Assembly (NCBI RefSeq): GCF_004125265.1
Contig: NZ_RDTE01000003.1
Span: forward strand, 124,001 to 188,000
Reading direction: 5' to 3'
Source: Streptomyces lydicus
GTDB taxonomy: Bacteria > Actinomycetota > Actinomycetes > Streptomycetales > Streptomycetaceae
Length of the DNA: 64,000 nt
The notes under the pieces are model-generated. The model was not told the DNA's origin and did not search any database. It saw only the letters and a program-made list of their open reading frames with translations. Shown piece by piece: positions 58,873 through 64,000 of the stretch; the first letter of the stretch is position 1; each line of letters starts with the position of its first letter. The position numbers and the translations under genes are program-made.

Positions 58873-60093
58873 ATGCGCAAGATCACCATCGTCGGAGCCG
58901 GCCAGGCCGGTCTCCAGCTCGGCATCGGCCTGATCGACCACGGATTTGACGTCACCCTGGTGTCCAACCGCACCGGAGACCAGATCCGCGACGGCCGGGT
59001 CATGTCCAGCCAGGCCATGTTCGGCACCGCGCTGGCCCACGAGCGCAACCTCGGCCTCGACTTCTGGGGCGACGCCTGCCCGTCGATCGCCGGTCTCGGC
59101 GTGAGCATCGCCGACGGCCAGGGCGGCCGGGCGCTCTCCTTCGACGCCCGCCTCGATGCCACCGCCCGCTCCATCGACCAGCGCGTCAAGATGCCGCTCT
59201 GGATGGGCGAGTTCGCGCGCCGCGGCGGCCGTCTGGAGCTCTGCGAGGCCGGCATCGAGGACCTGGAGCGCTACGCCGCCGACTCCGACCTGGTGATCGT
59301 CGCGGCCGGCAAGGGCGAGATCGCCGGGCTGTTCGAGCGGGACGCCATGCGTTCCCCGTATGACGCTCCGCAGCGCGCGCTGGCCCTGGCGTACGTCACC
59401 GGTATGGCACCGCTGCCCGACCGCCCCGGCGTCAGCTTCAATGTCATCCCCGGTGTGGGTGAGTACTTCACCATGCCGAGCCTCACCACCAGCGGCCCCT
59501 GCGACATCATGTTCTTCGAAGGCATCCCGGGCGGCCCGCTCGACTGCTTCGACGGGCTCGCCCCGCACCAGCTGCTGGCGAAGTTCCAGGAGCTGCTGCG
59601 GGCGTACGTTCCGTGGGAGGCCGAGCGCTGCGCCGGTGTCACGCTCACCGACCAGAACGGCACCCTCGCGGGCCGCTTCGCGCCGACCGTCCGCAAGCCC
59701 GTCGCCACGCTGCCCTCCGGCGCCCAGGTGCTCGGCCTCGCCGACGTCGTCGTCCTCAACGACCCGATCACCGGCCAGGGCTCCAACAACGCCTCGAAGT
59801 GCGCGGCCTCCTACCTCGCCACCATCCTGGACCACGGCGCGCGCCCGTACGACGCCGCGTTCATGGAGCAGGCCTTCGGCCGCTTCTGGGACAACGCGCA
59901 GTCCGCCACGGTATGGACCAACGCGATGCTCGGCGCCCCGCCGCAGCACGTCCTGGAGCTCTTCGGCGCGGCGAGCGCCAACCCCCGTGTCGCCGCCCGC
60001 TTCGTCAACGGCTTCGACGACCCGCGCGACCTGTTCCACTGGTTCATGGACCCGGTCGCCGCGAAGAACTACCTGACCGAGGTCGGTGCCTGA
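58873..60093 (+). CDS. styA1: Styrene/indole monooxygenase oxygenase component StyA1
   Basis: A 406-residue flavoprotein monooxygenase of the StyA (group E) class. It starts MRKITIVGAGQAGLQLGIGL, the FAD-binding Rossmann loop, and has GRVMSSQAMFGTALAHERNL, DQRVKMPLWMGEFA, GEYFTMPSLTTSGPCDIMF, VVLNDPITGQGSNNAS and a helical C-terminus ending FHWFMDPVAAKNYLTEV. StyA uses FADH2 to epoxidise styrene or indole; it makes indigo from indole. The FADH2 would come from the reductase domain of the next gene, 77 bp downstream. The pair is like StyA1/StyA2B of Rhodococcus. Confidence 0.87.
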   Translation: MRKITIVGAGQAGLQLGIGLIDHGFDVTLVSNRTGDQIRDGRVMSSQAMFGTALAHERNLGLDFWGDACPSIAGLGVSIADGQGGRALSFDARLDATARSIDQRVKMPLWMGEFARRGGRLELCEAGIEDLERYAADSDLVIVAAGKGEIAGLFERDAMRSPYDAPQRALALAYVTGMAPLPDRPGVSFNVIPGVGEYFTMPSLTTSGPCDIMFFEGIPGGPLDCFDGLAPHQLLAKFQELLRAYVPWEAERCAGVTLTDQNGTLAGRFAPTVRKPVATLPSGAQVLGLADVVVLNDPITGQGSNNASKCAASYLATILDHGARPYDAAFMEQAFGRFWDNAQSATVWTNAMLGAPPQHVLELFGAASANPRVAARFVNGFDDPRDLFHWFMDPVAAKNYLTEVGA

Positions 60094-60170
60094 TCGTCCC
60101 GTCAGGGGCCGGCTCAGCAAACTGACGTCACGTCAGCGATAGTTACGCAACGAGAGCAGGACAGCAGTAC

Positions 60171-61895
60171 ATGAGAAGGATCGCGGTGGTCGGAGCCGGG
60201 CAGGCGGGTGCCCAACTCGCCCTGGGACTCCAGGCGCACGGCTATGACGTCACCTTGGTCACCGACCGCGCCCCCGATGAGATACGTCGTGGCCCGGTCA
60301 TGTCCAGCCAGTGCATGTTCGACACCGCGCTGCAGAGCGAGCGCGAACTCGGCCTGCACCACTGGGAGGACCAGGCCCCGGACATCTCGGGCATCGCGTT
60401 CTCTCTCATCGGTCCGCACGGCACTCCGGACGTATCCTGGCGCGCGCCGCTGGAGGGCCCTGCCCACTCCGTCGACCAGCGGGTCAAGTGCGCTGCCTGG
60501 ATCGAGCAGTTCGCGGACGGCGGCCGCGGCGAGATCGTGCTGCACGAGGCGGGCGTCAACGACCTCGAATGGTACGCCCGTACGCACGATCTCGTCGTGG
60601 TCTCCACCGGCAAGGGCGAGCTCAGCCAACTCTTCCCGCGCAACTCCGAACTCTCCCCGTACGACCGGCCGCGCCGTGCGCTGGCCCTGACGTACGTCAC
60701 GGGAACAGCACCGCGGGAGGGGGAGGACGCCGTCCACTACCGCCTGGTCCCCGGCGTCGGCGAATTCTTCTCCTTTCCGGCTCTCACCACCACCGGCCCC
60801 TGCGACATCATGGTCTTCGAAGGCGTCCCCGGCGGGCCGATGGACTGCTGGGACGACATCCGCACGCCGGAAGGCCACCTCACCCGCTCACTGGAAATCC
60901 TCCACCGGTTCTTCCCCGACGCATACGAGCACTACCGGCACGCCCGGCTCACCGACAACGGCGGCGTGTTGCGCGGCAGGTTCACTCCGACCGTCCGGCA
61001 CCCCGTCGCCCGCCTGGCCTCCGGCCGGCACGTCCTCGGCATGGCCGACGCCGTCGTCCTCAACGATCCGATCACCGGCCAGGGCTCGAACAACGCGGCC
61101 CAGGCCGCGACCCACTATCTCGACAGCATCCTCCGCCACGGCACCGCCGAATTCACCCCGCAGTGGATGCAGCGCACCTTCGACAGCTTCTGGCGCGGCT
61201 GGGCCCAATGGGCCGTCGGCTGGACCAACTCCCTCCTGGCCGAGCTGAGTCCCCATCACCGCGACCTCCTGACCGCGGCGGCCGAGATCCCCTCTGTCGC
61301 CGGTGCCCTCGCCGCCGGGTTCGACGACCCGCGCACCCTCTACCGCTGGTGGTTCGAGGAGGCCGAGGCACACCGCTTCCTGGCCGAGAAGCGCGCCCAG
61401 CACGCCGCCCGCTTCGACGGCCGCGAACTGCGCCGCGCGCTGGGTCAGTACGCCACCGGCGTGACCGTGGTGACGGCCCGTTCCCCCGACGGCCGCAACG
61501 TCGGCATGACGGCGAACTCCTTCACCTCCGTCTCGATGGACCCGCCCCTCGTCCTGTGGTGCCCCGGCAAGAACAGCCCGAGCCTCCCGGACTTCACCGA
61601 CGCCTCGCACTTCGCCGTCCACGTACTGGCCGCCGACCAGCACCATCTCTCCCGCCAGTTCGCCACCCCGGCCGACGACAAGTTCCACGGCATCCCCACC
61701 ACCCCCGGCATCGCCGGCACCCCCCTCCTGGACGGCGCGGTCGCCCGCTTCCAATGCCGCACCGTGCAACGCCTCGACGCCGGCGACCACATCGTCTTCC
61801 TCGGCGAGGTCGAACAGTACGAGGCCGACGGCGGTACCCCTCTGGTGTTCCACTCGGGGTACTACCAGGTGGCGACGAAGCATCCAGATCTGTGA
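60171..61895 (+). CDS. styA2B: StyA2-StyB fusion: monooxygenase plus flavin reductase
   Basis: A 574-residue fusion. Residues 1-414 are a second StyA-type oxygenase (MRRIAVVGAGQAGAQLALGL, EFFSFPALTTTGPCDIMVF, VVLNDPITGQGSNNAA). Residues 415-574 are a StyB-type NAD(P)H:flavin reductase in the split-barrel family (LRRALGQYATGVTVVTARS, MTANSFTSVSMDPPLVLW, VARFQCRTVQRLDAGDHIVFLG). A self-sufficient StyA2B of this kind is known in Rhodococcus opacus, together with StyA1, where it feeds FADH2 to both. The ATG at 60171 follows GAGAGCAGGACAGCAGTAC. It ends the cluster. Confidence 0.9.
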   Translation: MRRIAVVGAGQAGAQLALGLQAHGYDVTLVTDRAPDEIRRGPVMSSQCMFDTALQSERELGLHHWEDQAPDISGIAFSLIGPHGTPDVSWRAPLEGPAHSVDQRVKCAAWIEQFADGGRGEIVLHEAGVNDLEWYARTHDLVVVSTGKGELSQLFPRNSELSPYDRPRRALALTYVTGTAPREGEDAVHYRLVPGVGEFFSFPALTTTGPCDIMVFEGVPGGPMDCWDDIRTPEGHLTRSLEILHRFFPDAYEHYRHARLTDNGGVLRGRFTPTVRHPVARLASGRHVLGMADAVVLNDPITGQGSNNAAQAATHYLDSILRHGTAEFTPQWMQRTFDSFWRGWAQWAVGWTNSLLAELSPHHRDLLTAAAEIPSVAGALAAGFDDPRTLYRWWFEEAEAHRFLAEKRAQHAARFDGRELRRALGQYATGVTVVTARSPDGRNVGMTANSFTSVSMDPPLVLWCPGKNSPSLPDFTDASHFAVHVLAADQHHLSRQFATPADDKFHGIPTTPGIAGTPLLDGAVARFQCRTVQRLDAGDHIVFLGEVEQYEADGGTPLVFHSGYYQVATKHPDL

Positions 61896-62032
61896 ACGCG
61901 AGTTGCCCGGTGGCCTGGCGCCATCCGGCTCACGCAGGGACCAGGTAGTCAACGGCGGCATGGTGGGCACCATGCGCCGCCGCCTTCCGGCCGAGGCCGG
62001 GCAGCCGGTTCCGATCGAGGCCGGGCCGCGTC

Positions 62033-63103
62033 CTACCTGTCGTCTTCGTCCCGCCCGTCCTCGAAGACGAAGAGTGGTTTTGCGCCATGTGCGGGTGCTT
62101 CGGCGAAGGTGAGGGCTTCGGTGAAGCGTTCGAGCGGGAATGGCTCGCCTTGGGGGATGCTCAGCACTTCCTCGTCAACGAGACCGCGCACCTCGGACAG
62201 CGCGCGCAGCGCCTCCGCGGGTGAGGCGGTGCCGAACCAGCGGTTGAGCCAGAAGCCTCGGAGTGCTTTGGTCTCGTAGATGACCGAGCGGGCCGGCAGC
62301 GGGATCGTCAGCGCTGCCGGGTCGGTCTGCCGGTGGGTGGAGAGCGCGCCGTAGACCACGAGCTCTCCGCCCGGAGCCAGCGCCTGGAACACCTGGGCAC
62401 CCACCTCGCCCGCGACGCAGTCGGTGGCCTTGTGCACGCCGGCCGGTCCCGCGATCTCGGCCACTCTCTGCAACAGGTCCTCGTCCTCGGTGCAAATGAC
62501 CTCGTCACCGCCGAGTGCCTTGATCTCCTCGACGGCATCGCGCCGCCGCACGACATTGATCGTGCGTATGCCCAGGTGCCGGGCCAGCTGAATGACGAGG
62601 CGGCCGACGGTGGAGCCCGCGGCCGTCTGCAACAGCCATTGCCCCGGCTGTACGTCGAGTTCGCGGGTGACCAGCAGCAGTGCGGTCAGCGGGTTGACGG
62701 CGAGCTGACAGGCGCTGGAGTCGCTGAGGCGATCGGGGACCGGCAGGAGCCTTCGGGTATCGGCAACAAGGTATTCCTGCCAGGTGCCGGCCACCGGCGG
62801 CCCGGGTACCGCCGGGACGGCAACGGCCACCACGCGCTCGCCGGTCTTCAGTCCCCCGGCGTCCGGGCCCAGGGCCTCGATACGGCCCACGCATTCCATG
62901 CGACCCCCGACAGCGGGAAACTCGGGCGAGAAGCCGTAGCGGCCACGGAGCACGTGCAGATCGCTGGCGTGAATCGGAGTCGCCTTCACGCGGATCAGCG
63001 CCTGACCGGCTTCCGGTGTGGGAACCGGACGGGATTCCAGCCGCAGGACATCGGCCGGCTCGCCCACCTTTCCGGCTACGAGCGCGCGCATGGATCGTGG
63101 CAT
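62033..63103 (-). CDS. Zinc-binding dehydrogenase, MECR/enoyl reductase type
   Basis: A 356-residue MDR of the MECR (mitochondrial enoyl reductase-like) group: MRALVAGKVGEPADVLRLES, the ATPIHASDLHVLRGRYG segment, LPAVGGRMECVGRIEALGP-like region (PAVGGRMECVG), and the nucleotide loop AAGSTVGRLVIQLARHLG. It probably reduces enoyl or other conjugated compounds with NADPH. AAAGGTCACTC precedes the ATG at 63103. It is divergent from an NmrA-like gene; both starts have matching CTTTCG-type sequences. Confidence 0.85.
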   Translation of the reverse strand: MPRSMRALVAGKVGEPADVLRLESRPVPTPEAGQALIRVKATPIHASDLHVLRGRYGFSPEFPAVGGRMECVGRIEALGPDAGGLKTGERVVAVAVPAVPGPPVAGTWQEYLVADTRRLLPVPDRLSDSSACQLAVNPLTALLLVTRELDVQPGQWLLQTAAGSTVGRLVIQLARHLGIRTINVVRRRDAVEEIKALGGDEVICTEDEDLLQRVAEIAGPAGVHKATDCVAGEVGAQVFQALAPGGELVVYGALSTHRQTDPAALTIPLPARSVIYETKALRGFWLNRWFGTASPAEALRALSEVRGLVDEEVLSIPQGEPFPLERFTEALTFAEAPAHGAKPLFVFEDGRDEDDR

Positions 63104-63157
63104 GAGTGACCTTTCGCGTCTCAGCGCCCGACGAACTCGGCGGGCGTTGCGGCCGGC

Positions 63158-63176
63158 GTGATCAGGTGCGCATCAC
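63158..63176. promoter_or_regulatory. GTGAT-N9-ATCAC dyad in divergent spacer
   Basis: Inverted GTGAT/ATCAC arms over nine bases lie between the MECR-like and NmrA-like genes and could be a dimer site controlling both. Support is positional only; no regulator gene is in sight within the window. Confidence 0.35.
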
Positions 63177-63272
63177 GGGCATGCCGACCAAGTGCACCAG
63201 CCAGGGTGCGCCGCGCGCCGCATCGCCGCAATCTGGACGCATGGCCCATCGACGCGTGACGAAAGGTGACCC

Positions 63273-64000
63273 ATGAAGTTCGCAGTCATCGGCGGTACCG
63301 GTCTGATCGGATCGCAGGTCGTGAAGAAGCTGAACGCCGCGGGGCACGAGGCCGTACCGCACTCACCGTCCACAGGTGTCGACGTGCTCACCGGTCAGGG
63401 CGTGGAGGAGGCGGTGGCCGGAGCCGACTGCGTCGTCAATCTGACGAATTCCCCGACCTTCGACGATGCGTCTCCCGCCTTCTTCCAGACCTCGATGGAC
63501 AACCTCCTGGCCGCCGCCCACAAGGGCGGGGTGGGCCACTTCGTCATCCTCTCGATCGTCGGCGCGGACCAGGTGCAGAACCTGGCCTATTACCGCGCCA
63601 AGGTCTTGCAGGAAGACATCCTCAAGGCCGGGCCGCTCCCCTACTCGATCGTCCGCGCCACCCAGTTCATGGAGTTCATGGCGGCCACCATGTCCTGGAC
63701 CACCGAGGGCGACACCGTCCGCCTGCCCAGCACCCCCCTCCAGCCCATCGCCGCCCAGGACGTCTCCGACACCGTCGCCGAAGTCGCCGCCGGCAGCCCT
63801 TTGAACGCCACCCTCAATGTGGGCGGGCCCGATGTCCATCCCCTCGACGAGATCGGCCGGATCACCCTGAGAGCCCGGCCTGACGGACGCACGGTCGTCA
63901 CCGACGACACCGCCGGCATGTTCGCCGCCGTCGACGGCGATGCGCTCACCACCAAGGGCGACGCACGCATCGCCCCCACCCACTACACCGACTGGCTCGC
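63273..64000 (+). CDS. NmrA-like NAD(P)-binding protein (cut by right edge)
   Basis: The first 242 residues of an atypical short-chain dehydrogenase, open to the end of the window. It starts MKFAVIGGTGLIGSQVVKKL (GxxGxxG nucleotide loop), followed by ADCVVNLTNSPTFDD, VGHFVILSIVGADQ, NLAYYRAKVLQEDIL (YxxxK in place) and YSIVRATQFMEFM. It is like the 9922 protein but longer in the C-terminal part. GAAAGGTGACCC precedes the ATG. Its stop lies beyond the window. Confidence 0.85.
   Translation, partial: MKFAVIGGTGLIGSQVVKKLNAAGHEAVPHSPSTGVDVLTGQGVEEAVAGADCVVNLTNSPTFDDASPAFFQTSMDNLLAAAHKGGVGHFVILSIVGADQVQNLAYYRAKVLQEDILKAGPLPYSIVRATQFMEFMAATMSWTTEGDTVRLPSTPLQPIAAQDVSDTVAEVAAGSPLNATLNVGGPDVHPLDEIGRITLRARPDGRTVVTDDTAGMFAAVDGDALTTKGDARIAPTHYTDWL

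Noticed and set aside
58699..60120. A 473-codon minus-strand frame opposite styA1
   Set aside because: Shadow; styA1 shows full StyA motifs and a family-typical start.

Overview
The window looks like a stretch of a Streptomyces (or close relative) chromosome. Base composition is very GC-rich, third codon positions are almost always G or C, GTG starts and ATGA/GTGA/TGATG start-stop overlaps are common, and the regulator mix (OmpR two-component pairs, TetR, LysR, HxlR, PucR, AraC) and lipoproteins are typical of the group. No ribosomal, tRNA, phage or CRISPR locus is supported. It reads as an accessory or arm-like region rich in stress, detoxification and export genes.

Regions: (1) 1-9.4 kb: the tail of a histidine kinase, a leftward lipoprotein/ATPase/ATPase/permease operon, a leftward OmpR-type regulator/kinase pair, and an AbrB-family membrane protein. 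The divergent spacer before the last gene holds six CTCAG pentamers at about 11-bp spacing. (2) 9.4-14.6 kb: an HxlR/NmrA-like divergent pair, a DIP1984-family protein, and an eight-blade YVTN beta-propeller with Ig-like domains whose upstream region holds a 36-bp near-perfect palindrome. (3) 14.6-21.1 kb: a second envelope module, with a leftward lipoprotein/adaptor/ATPase/permease operon divergent from a response regulator/kinase/lipoprotein operon. (4) 21.3-24.4 kb: a rifamycin-resistance-type locus, with a rifamycin-associated element (RAE) followed by an internally deleted glycosyltransferase and an intact HelR-type RNA polymerase recycling ATPase.

(5) 24.6-32.9 kb: small redox and hydrolase genes paired with their own regulators (TetR, LysR, HxlR), several with clear palindromic operators. 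(6) 33.0-36.0 kb: a graveyard of broken genes, including two different IS5-type transposase fragments, a headless medium-chain dehydrogenase, and the tail of a nucleotidyltransferase. (7) 36.0-47.3 kb: an FMN glutamate-synthase-like protein, hydrolases, secreted and membrane proteins, and a DUF1254 protein. (8) 47.5-54.8 kb: regulator/enzyme pairs (PucR, MDR/TetR, DapA-like/LysR, LysR/cupin) and an inositol-monophosphatase homologue lacking two metal-binding residues. (9) 55.1-61.9 kb: a probable aromatic (styrene/indole) oxygenation cluster, with a flavin split-barrel protein, an acyl-CoA-dehydrogenase-fold oxygenase, an AraC-type regulator, a StyA1 monooxygenase and a StyA2-StyB fusion. (10) 62.0-64.0 kb: an enoyl-reductase-like dehydrogenase divergent from an NmrA-like protein cut by the right edge.

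The strongest finds are the RAE / deleted glycosyltransferase / helR locus and the styA1-styA2B pair with its structured leader. All functions are assigned by reading the sequence alone; no search was run.
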